Positions 33,896-42,962 of a stretch of DNA of 64,000 bases are shown here, one piece after another; positions within the stretch are counted from its first letter, which is position 1, and the number at the start of each line of letters is the position of its first letter. Made by a program: the position numbers and the translations under genes. The notes beneath the pieces were generated by a model that made no database searches, was not told the origin of the DNA, and saw nothing but the letters and a program-made list of their open reading frames with translations. The stretch spans positions 310,001 to 374,000 of the forward strand of contig CALOGB020000221.1 in NCBI GenBank assembly GCA_942636505.2, in the 5' to 3' direction. Source of the stretch: an uncultured bacterium. Its GTDB lineage: Bacteria > Pseudomonadota > Alphaproteobacteria > Sphingomonadales > Sphingomonadaceae.

Positions 33896-34903
33896 TTAGA
33901 TCTGCAACCCCATCGCATCCTGCGTCGCTTTCAACACCGGCGCCGCCAGCGCGCGCGCCTTCTCCGCCCCGGCCTGCAACACCGCGGTCACCGCGCTGCG
34001 GTCGTCGAGCAACCGGACCATCTCGTCACGGATCGGTCCGAGCTTCGCAACCGCCAGATCCGCCAGCGCGGGCTTGAACGCGCCGAAGCCCTTGCCGCCG
34101 AACTCGCCGAGCACGGTCGCCACGTCACTGTCTGCCAGCGCCGCGTAGATCGTCAGCAGGTTCCGCGCCTCGGCCCGATCGCCCAGCTCCTCGACGCTCG
34201 CCGGCAACACGTCAGGATCGGTTTTCGCCTTGCGGAACTTGTCGGCGATCGTGTCGTCGCTGTCGATCAGCTTGACGACCGACTGCTCCGACGGGTTCGA
34301 CTTCGACATCTTCGCCGACGCATCGCGCAAGCTCATGATCCGCGGTGCCGCCTTGCTGATCAGCGGGGCGGGGAGCGTGAACAGGTCGACGCCGTAATCG
34401 CCGTTGAACTTGGTCGCGATGTCGCGCGCGAGCTCCAGATGCTGCTTCTGGTCCTCGCCGACCGGCACGTGCGTCGCGTTGTAGAGCAGCACGTCAGCCG
34501 CCATCAGCACCGGATAGTCGTACAGCCCGACGCTCGCGCCCTCGCGGTTCTTGCCCGCCTTGTCCTTGAACTGCGTCATCCGGTTCAGCCAGCCGACGCG
34601 GGCGACCGTGTTGAGCAGCCACGCCATCTCGCTGTGCGCGGGCACGCGCGCCTGGTTGAACAGGATCGACTTCGCCGGATCGATGCCGGCCGCGATCATC
34701 GTCGCGGCAACCTCGATCGTGTGCGAAGAGAGCTCTGCCGGCGCGATCCATTCGGTCGGCGCGTGGAGATCGGCGATGAAGAACATCGACTCGCCACCCT
34801 GCGCCGCGACGTCGTCCTGCAGCGTCACCCACTGCTTCACCGCCCCCAGGTAATTGCCGAGATGGAGATTACCGGTGGGCTTGATGCCGGACAGGACGCG
34901 CAT
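33896..34903 (-). CDS. trpS: Tryptophanyl-tRNA synthetase
   Basis: A 335-residue class I synthetase of normal length. MRVLSGIKPTGNLHLGNYLG contains the HIGH-like HLGN motif; DLHAPTEWI, VPVGEDQKQHLELARDIA (tRNA/Trp pocket) and the KMSKS loop DASAKMSKSNPSEQ follow. It charges tRNA-Trp. It is the last gene of secB-murJ-trpS, starting nine bases after the murJ stop. Confidence 0.97.
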   Translation of the reverse strand: MRVLSGIKPTGNLHLGNYLGAVKQWVTLQDDVAAQGGESMFFIADLHAPTEWIAPAELSSHTIEVAATMIAAGIDPAKSILFNQARVPAHSEMAWLLNTVARVGWLNRMTQFKDKAGKNREGASVGLYDYPVLMAADVLLYNATHVPVGEDQKQHLELARDIATKFNGDYGVDLFTLPAPLISKAAPRIMSLRDASAKMSKSNPSEQSVVKLIDSDDTIADKFRKAKTDPDVLPASVEELGDRAEARNLLTIYAALADSDVATVLGEFGGKGFGAFKPALADLAVAKLGPIRDEMVRLLDDRSAVTAVLQAGAEKARALAAPVLKATQDAMGLQI

Positions 34904-34912
34904 GGAAAAACC

Positions 34913-36478
34913 TTACTTGGAACGACGCAGAAGCGTGGAGATGTCGCCCAGCCGGAACGCGCCGGTGAGCAATGTCGCGATCGCATAGACGACGCCGCCG
35001 GTCGCGACCAGCGCGAGCATCGCCCCCCAGCGCTCGACGCTGGCACCCGTCACGAACGGCTGGAACAAGTCGTTCAGAAAATACATAACGACGCCCATGA
35101 TCAGCGCGGCGACGAGCAGCCGCCACGTCCGCCGGCGCAAGCGCGCGTCGGGGGTGAAGTGTCCGCGCCGCACCAATGTTCGGTAGAGCATCGCGACGTT
35201 CACCGTGCTCGCGATCGCGGTGGCGAGCGGCGGGCCCATGTGACCGAGCGGCTTGATGAAGGCGAGGTTGAGGACGAGGTTCACCACCATCGACATCGTC
35301 GCATAGCGCACCGGCGTGCGCGTATCGGAGCGTGCGTAATAGCCCGGCGTCAGCACCTTCACGAGGATGTACGACGGCAACCCGATCGAGAACGCGGCCA
35401 AAGCCTGCGCGGTCAGCACGCTGTCCTCGAGCGCGAACTTGCCGTGCTGGAACAGCGCCCCGACGATCGGCACGCCGCAGACGATCAACGCGACCGTCGC
35501 GGGCAGCGTGAGAAACAGCGCAAGTTCCATGCCCCGGTTCTGCGTCGCCATCGCCTCGGCATCCTCACCGCGACCGAGCTGGCGCGAGATGGTGGGAAGC
35601 AGGACGGTACCAAGGCCGATCCCGATCAACCCGAGTGGGAGCTGGTTCAGCCGGTCCGCGAAATAGATGTACGAGACCGAACCCGCCGGCAGCAACGCAG
35701 CGGCGAGTGCGGTCGAGACGACGAGGTTGATCTGCACCGCGCCCGCGCCGGCGGCGGCGGGCCAGATCAGCGACATGAGCTTCTTTACGTCGGGATTGAG
35801 CTGAGGACGCTTCAGCCGAAGCCTCACGCCCGACGCCCGGCATGCCCAGATCAGCCATCCGAGCTGCAACGCCCCCGACACCGTTACCGCGATCGCCTGG
35901 TTGCGCGCGGTCAGTAGTGGCTGGTGCTCGTGGAACAGCAGCAGCGCGGCGATCAACGTCGCGTTCAGCAGGATCGGCGCTGCCGCGTTGATCCAGAATT
36001 TGTGCAGTGAATTGAGGATGCCGCCGAGCAGCGACACGAGGCTGATCAGCAGCAGATAGGGCAGGGTGATCCGCGAGAGGTGAACGACATAGTCGAACCG
36101 CTCCGCGCTCGCGCCGTTGAACCCGAAGGTCAGCAGCCACGTCATCGGCCACGCCGCGAGTTCGAAGATCGCAGTCATCAGGATCAGCGTCGGCAGCAGC
36201 ACCGACAGCGCGTCCTCGGCGAACGCGATCCCGTCCGGCAGGCCGCGGCCATCCTTATCGCCGACCTTCCGGTTGAACATCGGGATGAACGCGGCGGAGA
36301 ACGCGCCCTCCGCGAAGAGCGCGCGGAACATGTTGGGGAGGCGGAACGCAATCAGGAACGCGTCCGACGCGAACCCCGCGCCGACGAACCGCGCGAACAG
36401 CGAGTCGCGCATCAGCCCCAGGACCCGGCTGGCAAGCGTCAGCCCGCCGACCGATCCCAGCGCCTTGGTGAGATTCAT
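34913..36478 (-). CDS. murJ: Lipid II flippase MurJ
   Basis: A 521-residue inner-membrane protein of the MVF/MviN family with about 14 hydrophobic helices. The N-terminus MNLTKALGSVGGLTLASRVL, then GLMRDSLFARFVGAGFASDAF and RLPNMFRALFAEGAFSAAFI, are diagnostic; LPAGSVSYIYFADRLNQLPL and SRQLGRGEDAEAM follow. It moves lipid-linked peptidoglycan precursor to the periplasmic face. It lies between secB and trpS on the same strand with short gaps. Confidence 0.97.
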   Translation of the reverse strand: MNLTKALGSVGGLTLASRVLGLMRDSLFARFVGAGFASDAFLIAFRLPNMFRALFAEGAFSAAFIPMFNRKVGDKDGRGLPDGIAFAEDALSVLLPTLILMTAIFELAAWPMTWLLTFGFNGASAERFDYVVHLSRITLPYLLLISLVSLLGGILNSLHKFWINAAAPILLNATLIAALLLFHEHQPLLTARNQAIAVTVSGALQLGWLIWACRASGVRLRLKRPQLNPDVKKLMSLIWPAAAGAGAVQINLVVSTALAAALLPAGSVSYIYFADRLNQLPLGLIGIGLGTVLLPTISRQLGRGEDAEAMATQNRGMELALFLTLPATVALIVCGVPIVGALFQHGKFALEDSVLTAQALAAFSIGLPSYILVKVLTPGYYARSDTRTPVRYATMSMVVNLVLNLAFIKPLGHMGPPLATAIASTVNVAMLYRTLVRRGHFTPDARLRRRTWRLLVAALIMGVVMYFLNDLFQPFVTGASVERWGAMLALVATGGVVYAIATLLTGAFRLGDISTLLRRSK

Positions 36479-36504
36479 CTAAGCGCGCTCCGCCCCCGTG
36501 TCGT

Positions 36505-37017
36505 TCAGGCCTGGCCGAAATCGCCGACGTTGGGCTGGATGCCCTGCTGCTCGGACTGCTGGAGGTACAGCTGCGAGAAATCGATCGGCTCGAGCAGCAG
36601 CGGCGGGAAACCACCGTCACGGACCGCATCCGACAGCACCCGGCGTGCGAACGGGAACAGCAGGCGTGGGGCCTCGCCCAGCAGGAACGGCTGGACATGC
36701 TCGGCCGGGATGTTGCGCAGCCCGAACAGGCCCGCGTACGAAAGGTCGACGATGAACGCGACTTGGCCCTCGCTCTCGGCGCGGACGTCGATCTTCAGCA
36801 CGACCTCGTGCACCTCGTCGCCGACCTGCGCTGCGCCGATGTTGAACTGCACGTCGATCGCCGGCGGGGTCTGGTTCTGGTAGACGGCCGGCGCGTTCGG
36901 GTTCTCGAACGACAGGTCCTTGACGTATTGCGAGATCAGCCCGGCAGCGGGGACCGTGTCTTCACCGTTCGCGAGAGCCTGGTCGGGCATGGTGAAGCCG
37001 TTGTCCTGATCATCCAT
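36505..37017 (-). CDS. secB: Protein-export chaperone SecB
   Basis: A 170-residue protein. ISQYVKDLSFENPNAPAVY near the N-terminus, VQFNIGAAQVGDEVHEVVLK, YAGLFGLRNIPAEHVQPFLL, EAPRLLFPFARRVLSDAVRD and GGFPPLLLEPIDFSQLYLQQ are the SecB core. It holds preproteins unfolded and passes them to SecA. The frame is open far upstream, but ATG 37017 is chosen because AAGGA lies eight bases before it and the usual acidic N-terminus follows. It is divergent from the Tim44-like gene. Confidence 0.97.
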   Translation of the reverse strand: MDDQDNGFTMPDQALANGEDTVPAAGLISQYVKDLSFENPNAPAVYQNQTPPAIDVQFNIGAAQVGDEVHEVVLKIDVRAESEGQVAFIVDLSYAGLFGLRNIPAEHVQPFLLGEAPRLLFPFARRVLSDAVRDGGFPPLLLEPIDFSQLYLQQSEQQGIQPNVGDFGQA

Positions 37018-37158
37018 TCGTCGTGTCCTTAGAGAATAAGCGGAAAATTGGGACCGAAGCGGACCGCTTGCGCGTTCTGTTCGATCGAGGTGGTGCGAGT
37101 AGCAGTGCCGAAGGGGCGTTTCAACGGGCGCGGGTTTGAATAGCTGCGGGTTTGCCCT

Positions 37159-37830
37159 ATGTTGAAGCGAAGATCGGAGGCACGGTTGTTTTACGTAGTT
37201 CTTCTCGCGATGGTTGCAGGCTTCTTGGCGATGCGACTCTACAGCGTGCTCGGCAAGCGGACAGGGCATGAGCAGCCCTTGCCGCGTGCGGCCGAGGACC
37301 GTCCTGCGCTCGCCGCCGTGCCGCGAACCGTCGAGGCGGTTCCCGATGCGCGGGAAGTCGCCAATCGCAACCTGGAGCCGAAGGCCGAGCCCGGTCTGCG
37401 GGCGATCGTCGCGGGCGAGCCCGGCTTCGATGTCGCGCGCTTCCTCGAAGGGGCGCAGGCCGCGTACCGCATGGTGCTCGAAGCCTTCTGGAAGGGTGAC
37501 GAGGATGCGCTGGCCGATCTCGCGGTCGACGATGTCCGCGCGGCGTTCGTCGAGGCGATCGAAGCGCGGCGCGAGGCTGGTGAAGTGCTCGACAACCGTC
37601 TCGTGTCGATCGAGCGTGCGTTGATCGCGGATGCAACTCTCACGGGTCGCGAGGCGCGTATCACGGTCCGGTTCGACGCGGACATCGCGGCCGTCACGCG
37701 CGACGCGGAGGGCAATGTCCTCGCTGGGTCGTTGACCGACGCGGTCGAGACGCATGACGTCTGGACGTTCGCCCGGACGCTGAAGAGCAGCGATCCGAAC
37801 TGGAAGCTTGCGGACACCGACGAAGCCTGA
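37159..37830 (+). CDS. Tim44/TimA-family putative adaptor protein
   Basis: A 223-residue protein with one N-terminal membrane helix (LFYVVLLAMVAGFLAMRLYS, about residues 10-29), a Glu/Pro-rich linker, and a C-terminal Tim44-like domain (about 80-220: FDVARFLEGAQAAYRMVLEA, FWKGDEDALADLAVDDVR, VWTFARTLKSSDPNWKLADT). Mitochondrial Tim44 tethers the import motor; the bacterial homologue in Caulobacter (TimA) is associated with envelope proteins. Its position beside secB and before mltA is conserved in alphaproteobacteria. Its TGA overlaps the mltA ATG by one base (TGATG). Confidence 0.88.
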   Translation: MLKRRSEARLFYVVLLAMVAGFLAMRLYSVLGKRTGHEQPLPRAAEDRPALAAVPRTVEAVPDAREVANRNLEPKAEPGLRAIVAGEPGFDVARFLEGAQAAYRMVLEAFWKGDEDALADLAVDDVRAAFVEAIEARREAGEVLDNRLVSIERALIADATLTGREARITVRFDADIAAVTRDAEGNVLAGSLTDAVETHDVWTFARTLKSSDPNWKLADTDEA

Positions 37831-39191
37831 TGGGTCGGGGCATGGGGGGAAGGCTCGGCGGTCTGGGACTGCCGATGCTGATGGCGACGCTGTTGAGCGC
37901 GTGCGTCGGTGGGGTGGAACCACCACGGTCTGGTCCGCCACCGGTGGACCGGACAGATGATCGATCAAGCGAACCCGTTCGCGTGCATCCGTCGCGCGAT
38001 ACCGGCGCATCCCCGAACATTCGCGGTATCCAATCGCCGGCGCGGATCGTCAGCGCTGTGCCGATGCTAGCATCACCGGTCGTCCCAGCGGTCGAACCTG
38101 TGAATGCCGCCGCTGCGGGCGTGATCGCCGGTCCACCGATCGCGAGCCTTCCGATCGACGATGTGCAGGCGCAAGCGGCGTTCGCGGCGTTCGTCACGAG
38201 TTGTTCGTCGCTGGTGCGTCGTAACGACACGTCCGGGCTGACGCGCGGCGCGGATTGGCAGTCGGCCTGTTCGGCAGCAGCATCGACCGATCGCCGTAAT
38301 GCCCGGACGTTCTTTGCGCAGTGGTTCGAGGCCGCGCAGATCGGCGACGGCAAGGCGTTCGCGACAGGCTATTACGAGCCCGAGATCGCTGGGTCGCTGG
38401 AGCGACGGGATGGCTATGCGCCGATCTATGCGCGTCCGAACGACCTGATCGACGTCGATCTCGGCGCATTCTCGACCAGTCTCAAGGGCAAGAAGATTCG
38501 TGGTCGCGTCGATCGCAGTAACCTGGTGCCCTATTACGACCGCACCGCGATCGAGCAGGGCGCGCTGTCGGGCAAGGCGCCGATCCTCGCTTGGGCACGC
38601 GATCCGGTCGAGTTGTTCTTCCTTCAGATACAGGGTTCGGGGCGGCTGCGATTACCTGACGGCGAGATCCTTCGGATCGGCTATGCGACGCAGAACGGCC
38701 GCGACTATACCGGTATCGGCGCGCTGATGAAGTCGCGCGGGTTGCTTCAGCCGGGCCAGACTTCGATGCAGGGCATCGTCGCATGGCTCCACGCGCACCC
38801 GGCCGAGGGGCAAGCGATCATGCGCGAGAACAAGAGCTTCGTGTTTTTCCGCGAACTCGAGGGCGCACCCCTTGGGGCACTTGGCCTGCCGGTCACCGGC
38901 CAGGTCAGCGCGGCCGCCGACGTCAAGTTCGTGCCGCTCGGCGCGCCGGTGTTCCTGTCGCTCGACCGGCAGGACGCGAGCGGCTTGTGGATTGCGCAGG
39001 ATACCGGCGGCGCGATCAAGGGCAGCAATCGTTTCGACACGTTCTGGGGGGCGGGCGCTGCGGCCGAAGCAACCGCCGGCGGCATGGCCGGGCGCGGCAC
39101 CGCGTATCTGCTGCTCCCGATCGGCACCGTGGCGCGCCTGAACGGCCAAGCGAATGGGGCGCGATATGGCGGGCCGTCCGCTCAACCCTGA
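37830..39191 (+). CDS. mltA: Membrane-bound lytic murein transglycosylase A
   Basis: A 453-residue lipoprotein. The signal ends in LLSAC (lipobox Cys near residue 26). The MltA domain shows ARTFFAQWFEAAQIGDGKAF, GYYEPEIAGSLERRDGYAPI, FFLQIQGSGRLRLPDGEIL, RIGYATQNGRDYTGIG, and the C-terminal 3D domain with SLDRQDASGLWIAQDTGGAI, containing the catalytic-type Asp, and GSNRFDTFWGAG. It cleaves peptidoglycan to 1,6-anhydromuropeptides at the outer membrane. Coupled to the Tim44-like gene by TGATG and to the Smr gene by a 26-base overlap. Confidence 0.95.
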   Translation: MGRGMGGRLGGLGLPMLMATLLSACVGGVEPPRSGPPPVDRTDDRSSEPVRVHPSRDTGASPNIRGIQSPARIVSAVPMLASPVVPAVEPVNAAAAGVIAGPPIASLPIDDVQAQAAFAAFVTSCSSLVRRNDTSGLTRGADWQSACSAAASTDRRNARTFFAQWFEAAQIGDGKAFATGYYEPEIAGSLERRDGYAPIYARPNDLIDVDLGAFSTSLKGKKIRGRVDRSNLVPYYDRTAIEQGALSGKAPILAWARDPVELFFLQIQGSGRLRLPDGEILRIGYATQNGRDYTGIGALMKSRGLLQPGQTSMQGIVAWLHAHPAEGQAIMRENKSFVFFRELEGAPLGALGLPVTGQVSAAADVKFVPLGAPVFLSLDRQDASGLWIAQDTGGAIKGSNRFDTFWGAGAAAEATAGGMAGRGTAYLLLPIGTVARLNGQANGARYGGPSAQP

Positions 39192-39792
39192 TGAGGCGCA
39201 GCTCTGGGCGCGCGTGATGGCGAGCGTGCGTCCGATGCGTGCGGTCGCCGTGCGCATCCCGGAGCGCGCGCCGCCGCTGCCGCCTCCACCCAAGCCGATC
39301 ATCGGTCCCAACGGCAAGATCGTGCCCGCACCACCCGCGCCGATGGGGCGGGTGAAGCCGCTAGTCCGTACCGTGGTCACGCCGTACGCCGCGCGTGCGG
39401 GGGCCAAGCCCGTGGTCGCGCGGCCGGTCGCCAAACCGATCACCGCCAACACACTCGATGGCGGCTGGGACAAGAGGCTGACGCGAGGGGTGGTGAGTCC
39501 CGATAGCTCGATCGACCTGCATGGCCACACGCTGGCGTCCGCCCACGCACTGCTCGACGTCGGCCTCGGCCGGGCGATCGCGCGCGGCGACCGCGTATTG
39601 CTGCTGGTAACAGGCAAGCCGCCCCGCCCCGAAAGCGAACGCCCGCACGCGAGAGGCGCCATCCGGTCCGCAGTCACCGACTGGCTGGCAGGCTCACGGC
39701 ATGCCGACTCGATCGCTGCGGTACGTGGCGCGCATCCGCGGCATGGCGGGCAGGGGGCGCTGTATATCGTCCTGAGGCGGGGGCGGGATTAG
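39166..39792 (+). CDS. Smr/MutS2-family domain protein
   Basis: About 208 residues. The N-terminal 100 residues are Pro/Val-rich and probably disordered. The C-terminal Smr domain (about 115-205) shows SSIDLHGHTLASAHALLDVG, LLLVTGKPPR and the end RGAHPRHGGQGALYIVLRR. Smr domains are nucleic-acid-binding and often nuclease domains; the DLHG motif is intact. It overlaps mltA, so it is the third gene of the timA-like/mltA/smr set, an order often seen in this class. ATG 39166 is chosen; 39154 is also in frame. Confidence 0.88.
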   Translation: MAGRPLNPDEAQLWARVMASVRPMRAVAVRIPERAPPLPPPPKPIIGPNGKIVPAPPAPMGRVKPLVRTVVTPYAARAGAKPVVARPVAKPITANTLDGGWDKRLTRGVVSPDSSIDLHGHTLASAHALLDVGLGRAIARGDRVLLLVTGKPPRPESERPHARGAIRSAVTDWLAGSRHADSIAAVRGAHPRHGGQGALYIVLRRGRD

Positions 39793-39903
39793 CTCGGGGA
39801 TAGGATTGGTGAGGTTCGGTCCCCACGATCGTTACCGCAGTTTGGCAATCATATGGTGATCGGCAGCCTGTGGATTTGAGTAGGTTTCGGCACATCTACT
39901 TCC

Positions 39904-39924
39904 CCCCTCCCTGGAAGGGAGGGG
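39904..39924. repeat. Short GC-rich hairpin repeat after the Smr gene
   Basis: CCCCTCCCT pairs with AGGGAGGGG around GGA. It is followed by GGGGGTGGGTCGG, and a partly complementary stretch (CTACCCAACCCCAACC) lies at about 39972-39990, a layout typical of sphingomonad intergenic repeats. The 216-base gap between the Smr gene and dapE holds no gene. Confidence 0.7.
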
Positions 39925-40008
39925 CAGGGGGTGGGTCGGCTTCCGCGAATGCATACGGTGCGGCTCAAGCGGGCCTACCCAACCCCAACCACCCCTTCTA
40001 GTAAGGCG

Positions 40009-41124
40009 CTAGTCGAGCGCCCGCCTGATCACGTCCGCATAAATATCCGTCAGCGTCCGCAAATCCCCGACCGCGACCGCCTCATCGACCTTGTGCATCG
40101 TCGCATTGATCAACCCGAACTCCACCACAGGGCAAAGCTTCGACAGGAAGCGCGCGTCGGACGTGCCGCCGGTGGTCGACAGTTCCGGGGTGACCCCGGT
40201 CGCGCCTGCGATAGCCTCCGACAACAGCGTCGAGAACGCACCCGGCTCGGTAAGAAACGCTTGGCCCGAGACCTTGCCCGTCACCATCACATTCGGCGCA
40301 TGACGCTCGGCGATCGCGCGGATACGCTCGATCAGGTCCGCCCCGCGGTGGCGATCGTTGAACCGGATGCTCAACCGCGCGGAAGCCTTGGCGGGAATGA
40401 CGTTGTGCGCCGGGTTGCCGACGGTGATGTCGGTAACCTCGATGTTCGACGGCTGGAACCAGTCGGTGCCCTTGTCGAGCACGACGGCTTCGATCTCCGC
40501 GAGGATGGCGATCAACCGCGGGATCGGATTGTCGGCGAGATGCGGGTAGGCGACATGCCCCTGCCGCCCCGGCACCTCGATCCAGATGTTGACCGACCCA
40601 CGCCGCCCGATCTTCACCATGTCGCCGAGCCGCGCGGTCGAGGTGGGTTCGCCGACCAGGCACAGGTCGGGCACGATCCCACGCGCGGCCATCCGGTCCA
40701 TCAACGCGACCGTGCCGTAGATGGCTGGGCCTTCCTCGTCACCGGTGATGATGAGCGACAGCGTCCCGGCATCGCTCCGGCTCGCGGCCGCTATGAAGGC
40801 TGCGACTGCGCCCTTCATGTCAACCGCGCCGCGGCCGTAGAGCAACCCGTCGCGCACTTCGCCAGACCAGGGCGACCCGGTCCAGCCTTCGCCGGGGGGG
40901 ACGACATCTACATGGCCGGCAAACGCCAGATGCCGCGGTCCATCGCCGCGAACGGCCAGCAGATTCTCGACCGGGCCGTCGGGCGCTTCGCCGACCGTGA
41001 ACCGATCGACTGCAAAGCCGAGCGGGACGAGGGCCGTCTCCAGAACATCGAACACCGCGCCCCGCGCAGGCGTGACGCTATCCGCGCGGAGCAGCGCCTG
41101 TGCGATCGCAACCGGATCAATCAT
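40009..41124 (-). CDS. dapE: Succinyl-diaminopimelate desuccinylase
   Basis: A 371-residue M20 metallohydrolase. Metal ligands are visible: FAGHVDVVPPGEGW, GRGAVDMKGAVAAFI, the catalytic ITGDEEGPAIYG, LVGEPTSTARLGD and the C-terminal NATMHKVDEAV. GRRGSVNIWIEVPGRQGHVA and the dimerisation domain (about 175-290) fit DapE rather than ArgE. It hydrolyses N-succinyl-LL-diaminopimelate in lysine and peptidoglycan synthesis. ATG 41124 overlaps the GST stop as ATGA; the longer open frame upstream is an artefact of GC content. Confidence 0.94.
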   Translation of the reverse strand: MIDPVAIAQALLRADSVTPARGAVFDVLETALVPLGFAVDRFTVGEAPDGPVENLLAVRGDGPRHLAFAGHVDVVPPGEGWTGSPWSGEVRDGLLYGRGAVDMKGAVAAFIAAASRSDAGTLSLIITGDEEGPAIYGTVALMDRMAARGIVPDLCLVGEPTSTARLGDMVKIGRRGSVNIWIEVPGRQGHVAYPHLADNPIPRLIAILAEIEAVVLDKGTDWFQPSNIEVTDITVGNPAHNVIPAKASARLSIRFNDRHRGADLIERIRAIAERHAPNVMVTGKVSGQAFLTEPGAFSTLLSEAIAGATGVTPELSTTGGTSDARFLSKLCPVVEFGLINATMHKVDEAVAVGDLRTLTDIYADVIRRALD

Positions 41125-41792
41125 GCGGTTGCGGGCACCGGCTGCTCGAACTGCTCCAGCACCCATTCCTCTTCCTGCGCCGCCGCGATCCAGTCCTGCA
41201 TGAACGGATGCTCGAACATCGCCTGCATATACCCCGCCGCAAACCGCGCGATCGGCAGCTGGTACGTGACGATGCGGGTCACCAGCGGCGCGAACATTAT
41301 ATCTGCCGCCCCAAACTGGCCGAACAGGAAATCGCCCCCGCCACCGAAACGCGCTCTTGCCTGTGCCCAGATTTCCATGACCCGCTGCAATTCGAGGAGC
41401 ACGTCGTCGTCGGGCGTGCTTGCCGGGAACACCTGGCGCACGTTCATGCTGTGCTTGCGACGCAGCGCGGCAAAGCTCGAATGCATCTCGGCAGCCATCG
41501 ACCGCGCCATCGCACGTGCGGCATTGTCCTCGGGCCAGAACCGCTCGCGCCCGACCTTGTCGGCGAGATAGTCGACGATCGCGAGACTGTCCCACACCAC
41601 CGCATCACCATCCCACAGGATCGGCACCTTGCCCGACGACGGCGCGAACTCGTCACCCGAGCGGCGCTTTTCCCAGTCCGAGTCGTACATCGGCACGACC
41701 ACCTCCTCGAACGGAAGCCCGGATTGTTTGCAGGCGAGCCAGCCGCGAAGCGACCAGGACGAATAGGCCTTGTTGCCGATGATCAGTTTCAT
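41121..41792 (-). CDS. Glutathione S-transferase family protein
   Basis: A 223-residue protein. The N-terminal thioredoxin-like domain reads MKLIIGNKAYSSWSLRGWLA, PFEEVVVPMYDSDW, GKVPILWDGDAVVWDSLAIV and DYLADKVG; the helical C-terminal domain follows (AAEMHSSFAALRRKHSMNVR, FGQFGAADIMFAPLVTRI). The SSWSLRG start resembles the YfcF/maleylacetoacetate isomerase-like branch. ATG 41792 is chosen because the beta-1 strand starts there. It overlaps dapE by ATGA and follows the PAP2 gene by ten bases. Substrate unknown. Confidence 0.88.
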   Translation of the reverse strand: MKLIIGNKAYSSWSLRGWLACKQSGLPFEEVVVPMYDSDWEKRRSGDEFAPSSGKVPILWDGDAVVWDSLAIVDYLADKVGRERFWPEDNAARAMARSMAAEMHSSFAALRRKHSMNVRQVFPASTPDDDVLLELQRVMEIWAQARARFGGGGDFLFGQFGAADIMFAPLVTRIVTYQLPIARFAAGYMQAMFEHPFMQDWIAAAQEEEWVLEQFEQPVPATA

Positions 41793-41802
41793 GGGGTGTG
41801 GA

Positions 41803-42816
41803 CTAGCGGGGCAGGCGGGGCGCGGCAACGCCATTGGCGCTGGTTCGATGCGCGGTGCTACGCGGCATGAGGCGGTGCAGTGTCGCGATCGCCGCCAGTG
41901 CGACGATCGTGCCAAGCAGGATGTCGATCAGATAGTGCGTACCCTCGACGGGCGTCGACAGCAGCATAGCCGTGTTCAGGGCAAGCACCGGCCAGCGCAG
42001 CCGCGGCAGGCGCCACGCGGCGTTGATGTAGAGCGTCGCAGCGGCGGCATGGAAGCTCGGTGCCGATACGATGCCGCGCAGATGGCCGAGGTCGACCACG
42101 CGCACGCTGTGATCGCGGAGTGCAGGTATCAACCCATGCTGCCATTGCTCGCTCTCGGGCATATAGGCGATTGGTTGATGCCACAGATACGAGAACGGAC
42201 CGATCGCGGGCATGAAGGCGTAGAGAATCAACGTGCCGATTGCAGTAAGCCAGAACGTCGCGAGGAACCGGTGCGCCGCCACCCTATCTCCGGTGAAGGC
42301 AAAGGTAGCGAACAGGATCGCGGGCGTCAGGTAAATGCTGCGATATGCCGCTAGACCAAGCGTTTGCAAGACCGGGGTCTCTACCACAAGCCGATACCAG
42401 ACAAGCCAGTCGAAATGCAGCAGCGCATCGATCCGCTGGAGTGCTGCGTCGTGGAACCCGTGCGTCAGCGCCGCGACCGGGTAGCTCGCCACCGCGCCCA
42501 TCAGTGCCAGCAGGGTGAAGACACCGTAATATTCGGCGCAGTCGGCGACCGCGCGTGCATGTCGCCAAGGCCGGTCGCGGAGCGCGAAGCGCAACGCCAG
42601 CAGGACGACGCCGCTTACGTAGAATGGCATGTTGTCCGCGTCGTACGGGGCGATCGATAGGCCCGCGACGTGCATCATCACCGTCAACATCGCCAGGCTG
42701 AGGATCATCCCACCTCCGATCCACCAACCGTAATCGGGCACACTGGTGTTTGCAGAGGGCGGCCCGCGGTATTCGTCGGTGAGCGGCAAGGGGGCGGTAA
42801 TCGAAACGTCATTCAT
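41803..42816 (-). CDS. PAP2-family membrane phosphatase
   Basis: A 337-residue protein with about eight transmembrane helices. The C-terminal half carries PAP2/inositolphosphorylceramide-synthase-like motifs: APSFHAAAATLYINAAW (central His) and STPVEGTHYLIDILLGT (GTHYxxD with catalytic His and Asp). The first motif is less clear. Members dephosphorylate lipid phosphates or transfer phospho-head groups; in sphingolipid-containing bacteria a role in sphingolipid head-group transfer is possible but unproven. It is the first gene of a PAP2-GST-dapE run. Confidence 0.82.
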   Translation of the reverse strand: MNDVSITAPLPLTDEYRGPPSANTSVPDYGWWIGGGMILSLAMLTVMMHVAGLSIAPYDADNMPFYVSGVVLLALRFALRDRPWRHARAVADCAEYYGVFTLLALMGAVASYPVAALTHGFHDAALQRIDALLHFDWLVWYRLVVETPVLQTLGLAAYRSIYLTPAILFATFAFTGDRVAAHRFLATFWLTAIGTLILYAFMPAIGPFSYLWHQPIAYMPESEQWQHGLIPALRDHSVRVVDLGHLRGIVSAPSFHAAAATLYINAAWRLPRLRWPVLALNTAMLLSTPVEGTHYLIDILLGTIVALAAIATLHRLMPRSTAHRTSANGVAAPRLPR

Positions 42817-42962
42817 GGTTGGCGAACGCGTATCACATCCGGAGAAACAAGCGACCTCCGTCGGCCGGATTAGCTTTCGCTTGGCTGAACGGTATCGAAC
42901 GAAGACCCGTCAAGGACAACGCCTGCTTCTCTACGGGCGCCGTCGACTTGCACCCTACGGCT

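Noticed and set aside
34439..35917. A 492-codon plus-strand frame across trpS and murJ
   Set aside because: It crosses two well-supported opposite-strand genes and encodes a low-complexity His/Arg/Asp-rich product, a usual shadow in GC-rich DNA.
36505..38010. A 501-codon frame including secB
   Set aside because: Only the last 170 codons are SecB; the upstream part runs antisense through the Tim44-like gene and has no features of a protein.
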